From positions 1 to 12,932 of the forward strand of contig CAMPAJ010000020.1 in the NCBI GenBank assembly GCA_946631805.1: a stretch of DNA of 12,932 nt, read 5' to 3'. The notes under the pieces were generated by a model, which was given only the letters and a program-made list of their open reading frames with translations, did not search any database and was not told where the DNA came from. Positions 6,638 to 12,603 of this stretch are shown one piece after another. Source of the stretch: an uncultured Eggerthellaceae bacterium (GTDB taxonomy: Bacteria > Actinomycetota > Coriobacteriia > Coriobacteriales > Eggerthellaceae). A program made the position numbers and the translations under genes. The first letter of the stretch is position 1. Every line of letters begins with the position of its first letter.

Positions 6638-6943
6638 GGTGTCGCCTTTCTCGTGTTGCGGTTCATGCCGGCCCCTCGCTCGTTTGTCTGAACGGGGCTG
6701 TTGGGGCCGAACAGTACCTTTCTCGTCTTGTCTGCTCGCTTGTGCGACTCTGATGCTCTCGTCTTGCAGTATGCCTTTTTGCGATTCGTCCTTTTGCAGG
6801 CTGATGCGGGCTAACCGCATGATTATGAGCCAACTTACAAGGAGTGCTTCGCACCGTGGGGTGGGGGCAAACGCCTCGCCCAGGATGTCGACGACGTTCC
6901 AGGCAAGGCGCTTTCCTTCAGCTCGCCAGAGGTTTGCACTCGG
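6638..6943 (-). other. 306-base gap without a gene; leader of the LUD gene
   Basis: No open frame here shows protein-like composition. On the - strand there is a CATAAT -10-like element (6825-6830) without a good -35. Just after it comes a 6-bp perfect hairpin, ATGCGG/CCGCAT with a 5-base loop (6804-6820), that would lie near the start of the transcript. A second short stem, CTGTT/AACAG around CGGCCCC, follows in the leader near 6700. This would give the LUD mRNA a leader of about 180 bases. I recognise no known riboswitch or T-box. Confidence 0.35.
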
Positions 6944-7729
6944 TTAGTCTTCTGCTTTTGCCGCAGCGTCGGCGGCGTCCAGCGCAGCCAGCGCATTGAG
7001 CGTGCGCGGATAGCCGATGAACGGCAGGTTGCTGGCGACCACGCGAATCATGAGCTCCTTGGGGTTCCCCACATGGAAGTTGCCGGCCGCATGGGCTTTC
7101 AGCTGGGGCTCGCAACCTCCCTGAGCTGCGATGTAGCAGAACGTTATGAGCTCGCGTTGCACCATCGTGAGTCCCGTGCGCGTGTACCAGTCGCCGAAGC
7201 AATTGGCCGTGAGCCATTCGTTGATGTAGGGGTACTCGGGATTGCCCTTGGTCGCGAAGCCGCGCATGCCTTCTCCGAATGCTTCGACCTGGGCTTGCTC
7301 GCCGCCCGCGAGCCGGGACTCGAGCGTGGGCTCGGTTTGCGCCTGCGGCTCGAGGGGCAGCTCAATGCCTATAGCCTCGAATATTTCGTTCGTGGCGCGC
7401 ACGAACGGGAACACGCGCCCGATGCCCAAGTAGGCCACCGCCTGGTATACGACTTCCTTCACTTGCACGGGAGTCAACCCGTTGCGCAGGGCGGCCGGCA
7501 CGATGGCGCGGAACTCGTCGATGCCCTGGCAGCCCAGAAGCGTTGCAAGCCAACCCAGGTAGCGCGTCTCGTCGTCGAGGTCGACCGTCTTCACCACCTC
7601 GTCGAATGCCCAATTGTCGAACCGCTCGATGAGCTCGGGGTCGGTGCGCGGGAAATCGCTCTGGAAACCGCCGAACATCTTGTCGTGGAATGCGCGCGCT
7701 GCGTCGGTTATCTGCGCTTCATATGCCAT
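6944..7729 (-). CDS. Double-domain carboxymuconolactone decarboxylase-family protein
   Basis: 261 aa built from two tandem CMD domains. Domain 1 (about 30-115) contains RYLGWLATLLG, ALRNGLTPVQVKEVVYQAVAY and LGIGRVFPFVRATNEI. Domain 2 (about 155-250) contains GLTMVQRELITFCYIAAQGG, KAHAAGNFHVGNPKELMIRV and a NALAAL helix. A charged linker (about 120-145) joins them. Neither domain has the AhpD CxxC pair, so a peroxidase role of that kind is unlikely; the family includes decarboxylases and many proteins of unknown reaction. The start at 7729 has a strong AGGAGG 5 nt upstream (7735-7740 on the + strand), better than the upstream ATG at 7759. The gene is divergent from the Ldh_2-family dehydrogenase and precedes the LUD gene on the same strand, so a shared carboxylic-acid pathway is plausible but unproven. 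Confidence 0.85.
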   Translation of the reverse strand: MAYEAQITDAARAFHDKMFGGFQSDFPRTDPELIERFDNWAFDEVVKTVDLDDETRYLGWLATLLGCQGIDEFRAIVPAALRNGLTPVQVKEVVYQAVAYLGIGRVFPFVRATNEIFEAIGIELPLEPQAQTEPTLESRLAGGEQAQVEAFGEGMRGFATKGNPEYPYINEWLTANCFGDWYTRTGLTMVQRELITFCYIAAQGGCEPQLKAHAAGNFHVGNPKELMIRVVASNLPFIGYPRTLNALAALDAADAAAKAED

Positions 7730-7749
7730 AACGTCCTCCTTGACCGCTG

Positions 7750-7770
7750 AGCTGAACATCAGCTATTGTA
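7750..7770 (-). promoter_or_regulatory. Candidate promoter and operator of the CMD gene
   Basis: On the - strand TACAAT (7765-7770) resembles a -10 box, and the perfect inverted repeat AGCTGA-ACA-TCAGCT (7750-7764) follows it directly, over the expected transcription start and 10 bp before the AGGAGG. A repressor bound there would block transcription. The short dyad TTGT-AAA-ACAA overlaps the -10 on the other side. No convincing -35 was found. Confidence 0.4.
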
Positions 7771-7878
7771 AAACAACCGAAGGAAACGATGAGCCATCGC
7801 CCCCGTTTTCGACTTGCTCGCTGCGGCTTGAGTATGCGGCGGGCAAGGGCCATTGGGACAATTGCAAACCGCGCCGAG

Positions 7879-7909
7879 TGCATTCCGGGGGACTGTCCCC
7901 CGGAATGCA
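7879..7909. repeat. Perfect 31-nt palindrome (15-1-15) in the leader of the dehydrogenase gene
   Basis: Left arm TGCATTCCGGGGGAC, one T, right arm GTCCCCCGGAATGCA: all 15 bases pair. It ends 3 nt before the GAGGAG ribosome site (7913-7918) of the Ldh_2-family gene, so any transcript from the divergent gap would carry a very stable hairpin just before the ribosome site. The core GGGGACTGTCCCC and the 15-1-15 layout are shared with the palindrome at 9281-9311. Confidence 0.9.
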
Positions 7910-7925
7910 GAAGAGGAGACAAGCC

Positions 7926-9035
7926 ATGGAGACTCGCCCCTACGTGCCTTGGGACGTCATCATCCCGTTCATGACCGACGTGTTCGAAGCCTACGGCGTG
8001 CCGCGGGCGGAAGCCGAGATATGCGCCGACGTGCTCGCCGAATCGGATCGCCGCGGCATCGAGAGCCATGGCTGCAACCGCTTCAAGCCCATCTACCTGG
8101 ACCGCATCAAGCGCGGGACCCTCCTGCCCACGACCGAGCTCGAAATCGTGCGCGAGACCCCCACGACCGTCGTGGCCGACGCGCACGACGGCATGGGCAT
8201 GGTTGCGAGCCACCGCGTGATGACGATGCTGCTCGAGAAGGCCAAGGCCTACGGCATGGCCGGCGGCGCCATTCGCAACTCCACGCACTACGGCATCGCC
8301 GGGTACTGGGCCACGATGGCCAGCAACGAGGGCATGATCGGCCTTACCGGCACGAACGCGCGGCCCTCCATCTCGCCCACGTTCGGCGTCGAGAACATGA
8401 TGGGCACGAACCCCCTGACGTTCGCGCTGCCCACCGACGAGGAGTTCCCCTTCTGCATCGACTGCGCGACCTCCATCGTGCAGCGCGGCAAGATCGAGTA
8501 CTGGGCGCGCGCCGGCAAGCCCACGCCGGCCGGCATGGTCGTGGCGCGCGACGGGCGCGAGGTCACCGACTCGGCCGAGATCCTGGAGATGCTCGTGGAC
8601 GGCACGGCCGCGCTCGCCCCGCTCGGCGGCGGCCCGGGCGACGAGATGTGCGGCTACAAGGGCTACGGCTACGCCGCGGTCGTGGAGATACTGTCTGCTG
8701 CGCTCGCGGGCGGCGAGTTCATGAAGGCGCTCACGGGCGTCGCCCCCGATGGGTCGCCGCAGATGTATCACCTGGGCCATTTCTTCTTCGTTGTGGATCC
8801 CGACGCCTTCGTCGGGCGCGACGAGTTCCGCCGTATCGCCGGCGACATTTGCCGTGCGCTGCGCGCATCCGAGAAGGCGCCCAGCCATGACCGCATTTAC
8901 ACCGCCGGCGAGAAAGAGTACCTGGCCTGGCTCGACCGCAAGGACAAGGGCGTGCCCGTCGGCGAGTCCGTGCAGGCCGAGCTCGTGGAGCTGCGTGACG
9001 AGCTGGGGTTGGACTACACGTTCCCCTGGGAATAG
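7926..9035 (+). CDS. Ldh_2-family (malate/L-lactate dehydrogenase-like) NAD(P)-dependent oxidoreductase
   Basis: 369 aa, the usual length of the Ldh_2/MlaD family (malate, sulfolactate, ureidoglycolate and related 2-hydroxyacid dehydrogenases), cytosolic. Motifs: RGIESHG with the conserved His48, a VADAHDGMGMVASHR segment (83-97), NSTHYGIAGYW (118-128, His121), GTNARPSISPTFG and GTNPLTFALPT (160-170), the CATS strand and GYKGYGYA near 240. It would interconvert a 2-hydroxy acid and a 2-oxo acid with NAD(P)H; the exact substrate cannot be read from the sequence. The start at 7926 has GAGGAG 7 nt upstream, and the open frame before it is not protein-like. Third positions are almost all G or C, clearly more GC-rich than the neighbouring genes. 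The gene stands alone between two matching palindromes; the divergent CMD-family and LUD genes suggest a role in carboxylic-acid metabolism. Confidence 0.9.
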   Translation: METRPYVPWDVIIPFMTDVFEAYGVPRAEAEICADVLAESDRRGIESHGCNRFKPIYLDRIKRGTLLPTTELEIVRETPTTVVADAHDGMGMVASHRVMTMLLEKAKAYGMAGGAIRNSTHYGIAGYWATMASNEGMIGLTGTNARPSISPTFGVENMMGTNPLTFALPTDEEFPFCIDCATSIVQRGKIEYWARAGKPTPAGMVVARDGREVTDSAEILEMLVDGTAALAPLGGGPGDEMCGYKGYGYAAVVEILSAALAGGEFMKALTGVAPDGSPQMYHLGHFFFVVDPDAFVGRDEFRRIAGDICRALRASEKAPSHDRIYTAGEKEYLAWLDRKDKGVPVGESVQAELVELRDELGLDYTFPWE

Positions 9036-9090
9036 GGCGTTATCTGCGATAAGGGATTTACCCCACAACCTTGGGAAAAGCGGGGCTTTC

Positions 9091-9108
9091 GCTTGGCTTT
9101 GGTTTGCC
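9091..9108 (+). repeat. Short copy of the GCTTGGCTT repeat motif
   Basis: GCTTGGCTTTGGTTTGCC begins 55 bases after the dehydrogenase stop. It is the first of three copies of the motif in this gap; the others start at 9147 and 9254 (GCTTGGCTTTGGCTAAC). The 336-base gap 9036-9371 holds no gene. Confidence 0.6.
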
Positions 9109-9130
9109 GTCCCACCGCCCCGCGAGCCCT

Positions 9131-9214
9131 GGACGGTGGGTCTCTCGCTTGGCTTCGCCTAGCCAAAGTGGATTACAGGGACAGTGGCTGCAGAATCGCT
9201 CGAGACCCATCGCC
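9131..9214 (+). repeat. Dispersed intergenic repeat, copy 1 (GGACGG...GCTTGGCTTCG...GTGGCTGCA)
   Basis: Order of blocks: GGACGGTGGGTCTC, GCTTGGCTTCGCCTAGCC, ATTACAG, GTGGCTGCAG, and the closing arm GAGACCCATCG, which pairs with CGGTGGGTCTC at the left (11 bp with one G.U). The same blocks in the same order and similar spacing occur on the other strand at 10674-10781. The element lies between the convergent dehydrogenase and MFS genes. No transposase reading frame is present, so it would be a non-autonomous MITE- or REP-like sequence. Confidence 0.7.
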
Positions 9215-9253
9215 CAGAGCTCGCGGGGCTACCCATCTGGGTTGCGACCTCTC

Positions 9254-9270
9254 GCTTGGCTTTGGCTAAC
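9254..9270 (+). repeat. Third copy of the GCTTGGCTT motif
   Basis: GCTTGGCTTTGGCTAAC is preceded by CTCTC, as at 9142-9146. It matches the GCTTGGCTTCGGCTAACC block of the element at 10674-10781 better than the nearer copies do. Confidence 0.6.
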
Positions 9271-9280
9271 AGAGTTACCA

Positions 9281-9311
9281 TGTAGTAAAGGGGACTGTCC
9301 CTTTTACTACA
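9281..9311. repeat. 31-nt palindrome (15-1-15) between convergent genes
   Basis: Left arm TGTAGTAAAGGGGAC, one T, right arm GTCCCTTTTACTACA: 14 Watson-Crick pairs and one G.U. It has the same length and the same GGGGACTGTCCC centre as the palindrome at 7879-7909, but different outer arms. It lies 60 bp beyond the MFS stop (- strand) and 246 bp beyond the dehydrogenase stop (+ strand), so it could end transcription from both sides, though no proper U-run follows. Confidence 0.85.
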
Positions 9312-9371
9312 GACGCTCACCGCTTTCTCCTTGCGAAACCGCTTCCTGCGCTCCGTATTGTGCTGCTGGGC

Positions 9372-10601
9372 TTAGTAGTTCGTGCCTTTGATGTTCCAGT
9401 AGATGATGACGATGGTGGCAAAGACGAGGGGCACCAGCATGACGAGCCACATCCAGGAGTATGCCTCTACTAGCGAGCCAAGCTGGGGCTCGAGGAATAC
9501 GATGACGTTGCCGCCGATGGTGGGGCCGAACAGCATGCCGAGGTCGAGGCCCGTGTAGGACGTGTTGCTGGCGGCGCCGCGCCGCTCGGGAGGCACGGAA
9601 GACAAGGCGAGCGACTGCACGAGCGGGGCGCAGGCTCCAAAGCCGGCCGATCCCACGATCGCCACGCTCACCAACTGCGTGAATTCCTGCGTGAAATGCA
9701 ATAGTACGTACGAGGCGGCGAAGCAGGTCACGCCGATGAGCAGCACGCGCTGGGCGCCAAACCGGTCGGCGAGCTTGCCGAACAGCGGGCGCGTAGCCAG
9801 CAGGCATAGCGCGTAAATCGTGAAGTACAACCCGATGTTGTCGATGCCGCGCAGGTATCCGTACAGCACGAGGTACGACGTCATGCACGAAAACGATATG
9901 GCCAGCAGCGTGAGCACGATTGCCTTCGAGACGGCTTCGCGCGCGAACATGCGGTTAAGCTTGAATCGGTACGGAGGTCGTTCGCGCGGCGGCTCCTTCA
10001 GGAAGAAGATGCCCACCATGGCGACGAGCAGAAGCGCTGCCCCCAAGAAGTAGGCAGGCGAGAACCCTACCGCTTCGATAAGCCAAAGCCCTACGGCCGG
10101 CCCGATGATCTGGGCAACCGATTGAGCGAGCGTGTAGATGCTGATGCCGCTGGCGAGCTTGCCCGCTGGCAGGAACTCCGATACAAGCGACATGGCCAAC
10201 GGTCCCGAGCACCCGATGCCTATGCCGTGCAGCAACCGTACGGCAAACAGGAACGGTATCGAGTCGGCGATTCCGTACAGGAGCATCGACGCGCAGATGA
10301 TGCCCTGCGCTATGAGCAGGAGCACTTTGCGCGAGAAACTGTCGAACGCCGGGCCTGCGAACGGGCGGATGAGCAGCGCCGTGATGGCGAATGCGCTGAC
10401 GACGGTGCCGACGATGGAGGCAGATGCGCCTAGGCGGTCGATGAAGACGGGCAGCGTCGTATTGCACATGAACGCCGCCATGCTCTGGAAAAAGTTGGTG
10501 ACCATGAGCACGATGTAGGGAAAGCTCCATATGGAGCTGTGCTCGGCGGGCGCTGTGGATTCGTTGTCGGTTATCTTCTTGGGCATGGGATTATGATACA
10601 T
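9372..10601 (-). CDS. MFS transporter (12-helix exporter-like)
   Basis: 409-aa inner-membrane protein with about 12 hydrophobic segments after a hydrophilic N-terminus of about 25 residues. The first half has the loop 2-3 motif A variant RPFAGPAFDSFSRKVLL and, in helix 5, a GPAVGLWLIEAVGF proline/glycine motif typical of drug/H+ antiporters. The second half repeats motif A as RPLFGKLADRFGAQRVLL, and a basic central loop (KEPPRERPPYRFKLNRMF) separates the halves. The family covers exporters and small-molecule carriers; the substrate is not evident. Neither ATG 10601 nor ATG 10586 has a Shine-Dalgarno sequence, so the start is open by five residues. A CATAAT box immediately precedes the second ATG, which would make a very short or leaderless mRNA possible. 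Confidence 0.87.
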   Translation of the reverse strand: MYHNPMPKKITDNESTAPAEHSSIWSFPYIVLMVTNFFQSMAAFMCNTTLPVFIDRLGASASIVGTVVSAFAITALLIRPFAGPAFDSFSRKVLLLIAQGIICASMLLYGIADSIPFLFAVRLLHGIGIGCSGPLAMSLVSEFLPAGKLASGISIYTLAQSVAQIIGPAVGLWLIEAVGFSPAYFLGAALLLVAMVGIFFLKEPPRERPPYRFKLNRMFAREAVSKAIVLTLLAISFSCMTSYLVLYGYLRGIDNIGLYFTIYALCLLATRPLFGKLADRFGAQRVLLIGVTCFAASYVLLHFTQEFTQLVSVAIVGSAGFGACAPLVQSLALSSVPPERRGAASNTSYTGLDLGMLFGPTIGGNVIVFLEPQLGSLVEAYSWMWLVMLVPLVFATIVIIYWNIKGTNY

Positions 10602-10673
10602 CGCGCAACGGCGAATGGCGGCGAGCTGCGAGCGCTTTGCGCGACGAAATCATGCCCTTCAATCCCCAGCTGT

Positions 10674-10781
10674 CCAGTTCAGGAATGCGATAGGATCGCG
10701 AGGGTTTTGCAGCCACCATTTCTGTAATGCGCATTGGTTAGCCGAAGCCAAGCAAGCTGCCCAGCCGTCCTCCTGAACAGG
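10674..10781 (-). repeat. Dispersed intergenic repeat, copy 2 (inverted), with terminal inverted repeats
   Basis: On the - strand this reads GGACGGCTGGGCAGCTT, GCTTGGCTTCGGCTAACC, ATTACAG, GTGGCTGCA, matching the order of the element at 9131-9214; over the central 35-40 bases about three quarters agree by eye. The outer ends are inverted repeats, CCAGTTCAGGA (10674-10684) and TCCTGAACAGG (10771-10781), 10 of 11 matching. It fills much of the 322-base gap 10602-10923 upstream of the MFS gene, which otherwise shows no gene. Confidence 0.65.
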
Positions 10782-10911
10782 GCGACGATTGGGAGGCTTG
10801 TGTGGGCAGTAACGCGAAACCTGGGCTTGTTGGCCGCAGGTTAATCGATCGCTGCCTCCAGATTGACTAACGGCCACAATTCCGATGCGCCAAAACCCTT
10901 AGCCGCTCAGC

Positions 10912-10942
10912 ATGTGAAAATGGCTACGACCCCATTTCACAT
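10912..10942 (-). terminator. Hairpin across the stop codon of the BCCT gene
   Basis: On the - strand ATGTGAAATGG and CCATTTTCACAT pair (one bulged base) around a loop that contains the TAG stop of the transporter (10924-10926). A GGTTTT run follows some 20 bases later. It may end or stabilise the BCCT transcript. Confidence 0.4.
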
Positions 10943-12447
10943 TCTGCCTTCCGAAGGCCTTTGAAGCTGGCGATCATGAGCAGTACCACGATGGCGATCA
11001 TCGGGAGCGCGGTGAGAACGGTGGCCGTTTGCAGCGTTTGCAGGCCGCCCACGATCACGAGGCTTAGCGTGAACAGGAGCAGGAGGATTGCCCATGCCAT
11101 GCGGACCCAGCGCTTGGGTTGCGCTTCGCCTGGCAGATCGTCGATGCAGGTAGAGGCTAATACATAGGCGGTCGAGTCGATGCTGGTCGCGCAGAACACG
11201 AAGAGCAACACGATGTAGGCCACCTCGATGACTGGCGCGAGCGGCATGGTCTCGAGTATCGCGAAGAAGGCTTCCTCGCGCCCAGATGCGGCGAAAATCG
11301 AGACGAGGTCGACGGTGCCCGAATGCTGGAGCGAGACCGAGTACGACCCGAACCAGGCGAAGCACATCATCGACGCCAGCGCTCCGAACACCATCATGCA
11401 CACTATGACCTCGCGTACCGTGCGGCCTCGGGAAATGCGGGCGACGAACAGGCCCATCATCGGCGCAAACGTGAGCCACCAAGCCCAGTAGAAAACGACC
11501 CAGTTTTGGGTGAAGTCGTTTTCGCCGAAAGCACCGATCCCGAATGCGAGCTTTCCGAAATTGTCGACCATGAGGCCGAGGCTGCTCACCCATAGGCGTA
11601 TGGCATCGCCTATGGGATTGACGGTGGCAACGAAGATGATGACCGCGCCGAACAAGTAGACGTTGAAAGTCGAAAGACGCTTGATGCCCTTGTCCAATCC
11701 CAGAAACACGCTCGAGGCGAACAGCGCCGTCCAGATGATGAGCACAGCCAACGTGAGCCAGATCCCTTCGGGTATCCCCGTGAGCTTGTGGACCATCGTC
11801 GTTATGATGGGCACGCCTAGACCCAATGCGCTCGAGATTCCACCGATGACGGCTATGTTTCCCAGCGCGTCTATGGCAGTTCCCAAGGCTTTACCGGCAT
11901 GGTGGCCGATGGCGGGCCGGCATGCCGACGAGAGCCGCAGCGTGTTTTCATGGCGCACATACAAAGCAATCGCCACGCCAATAATGCCCGGTACATATAT
12001 GAGCCATGCCAGGAATCCATACAGGAACTGATCTGGAACGAGCGCGAATTCAAACGCCTCCTCGCTTAGACGCTCGATGCCAAAAGGCGGAGAGTCCAGG
12101 AACATGACCGGTTCGATATAGGACATGACGACAAGCGCCGTTCCGAGCCCTGCCGTGAACATCATGGCAGCCCATGTGAAATTTGAGTATTGCTTCTCTT
12201 CGTTTTTGCCCCCGAGCTTTACCGACCCGAGCGGCGAAATCGCGATGCCTATCGAGAACAGCGCAATGATGACGACGATGCCCAAAAACAACCAACCGAA
12301 GTTGTTGCACAGCGCGGCGAAGAGCGAGTCGATGACCTCGCTTGCCTGGCTGGGAAATCCGATGAGTAGGGTAATCAGACAGGCGATGGGCGCAATGGAT
12401 GCTATGAAGATCGGCCAATTTACATGCTGTTCGTGTGTGGCGTCCAT
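10924..12447 (-). CDS. BCCT-family betaine/carnitine/choline transporter, CaiT-like
   Basis: 507-aa inner-membrane carrier with about 12 helices, full family length. Helix 3 has MMFTAGLGTALVVMSYIEP (95-113). The substrate-binding helix has FYWAWWLTFAPMMG (319-332) followed by the BCCT signature ARISRGRTVRE. By eye, Trp323, Trp324 and Met331 fall on the residues of the same number in E. coli CaiT, where Met331 replaces a sodium ion; Na+-coupled BetP has a different residue there. The aromatic box in helix 4 reads FLYGFLAWLIY (141-151), so the first Trp of BetP is Tyr here. A GLDKGIKRLSTFNVYL amphipathic segment lies at 250-265. This suggests Na+-independent exchange of a quaternary amine, which is inference. 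ATG 12447 has AGGGTG 7 nt upstream. It follows a second BCCT gene on the same strand across 156 bases containing a hairpin. Confidence 0.93.
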   Translation of the reverse strand: MDATHEQHVNWPIFIASIAPIACLITLLIGFPSQASEVIDSLFAALCNNFGWLFLGIVVIIALFSIGIAISPLGSVKLGGKNEEKQYSNFTWAAMMFTAGLGTALVVMSYIEPVMFLDSPPFGIERLSEEAFEFALVPDQFLYGFLAWLIYVPGIIGVAIALYVRHENTLRLSSACRPAIGHHAGKALGTAIDALGNIAVIGGISSALGLGVPIITTMVHKLTGIPEGIWLTLAVLIIWTALFASSVFLGLDKGIKRLSTFNVYLFGAVIIFVATVNPIGDAIRLWVSSLGLMVDNFGKLAFGIGAFGENDFTQNWVVFYWAWWLTFAPMMGLFVARISRGRTVREVIVCMMVFGALASMMCFAWFGSYSVSLQHSGTVDLVSIFAASGREEAFFAILETMPLAPVIEVAYIVLLFVFCATSIDSTAYVLASTCIDDLPGEAQPKRWVRMAWAILLLLFTLSLVIVGGLQTLQTATVLTALPMIAIVVLLMIASFKGLRKAECEMGS

Positions 12448-12562
12448 AATCGTTCACCCTGTAGTTGCATGATAGCCGGCAAATCACGAAGCGAAGAAGC
12501 CAAAGAGCGCGTTTTAAGCTAGTGACCGTCGCCGGCATTTCCATAGTACATGATAGCGTGGA

Positions 12563-12596
12563 GCCGCTGCATACACTTGAGGGTGCATGCAGCGGC
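12563..12596 (-). terminator. Hairpin between the two BCCT genes
   Basis: GCCGCTGCAT and ATGCAGCGGC are a perfect 10-bp inverted repeat, with three further pairs (CAC/GTG) after one mismatch and a 6-base loop. It starts 7 bases after the stop of the upstream BCCT gene. No U-run follows, so it may be an attenuator or an mRNA 3'-end stabiliser rather than a simple terminator. Confidence 0.5.
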
Positions 12597-12603
12597 CCAG
12601 GCC

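Noticed and set aside
6638..6820. N-terminal extension of the LUD protein to ATG 6820
   Set aside because: The extra 61 residues are charged and low in hydrophobics, unlike the family, and ATG 6637 has a good ribosome site.
7789..7974. Small + strand frame starting ATGAGCCATCGC with AAGGA upstream, running over the palindrome into the dehydrogenase gene
   Set aside because: The ribosome-site spacing is short, the peptide has no recognisable character and it partly encodes the palindrome; a regulatory upstream frame is possible but unsupported.
7853..8890. 345-codon + frame inside the dehydrogenase
   Set aside because: Extremely Arg/His-rich translation, an out-of-frame artefact of high third-position GC.
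7719..9068. 449-codon open frame on the - strand across the dehydrogenase gene
   Set aside because: It mirrors the very GC-rich codons of the real gene; composition is His/Arg/Ala/Val-rich without motifs.
10659..10877. 72-codon - strand frame between the MFS and BCCT genes
   Set aside because: It overlaps the dispersed repeat, has no ribosome site that I can see and no protein-like pattern.
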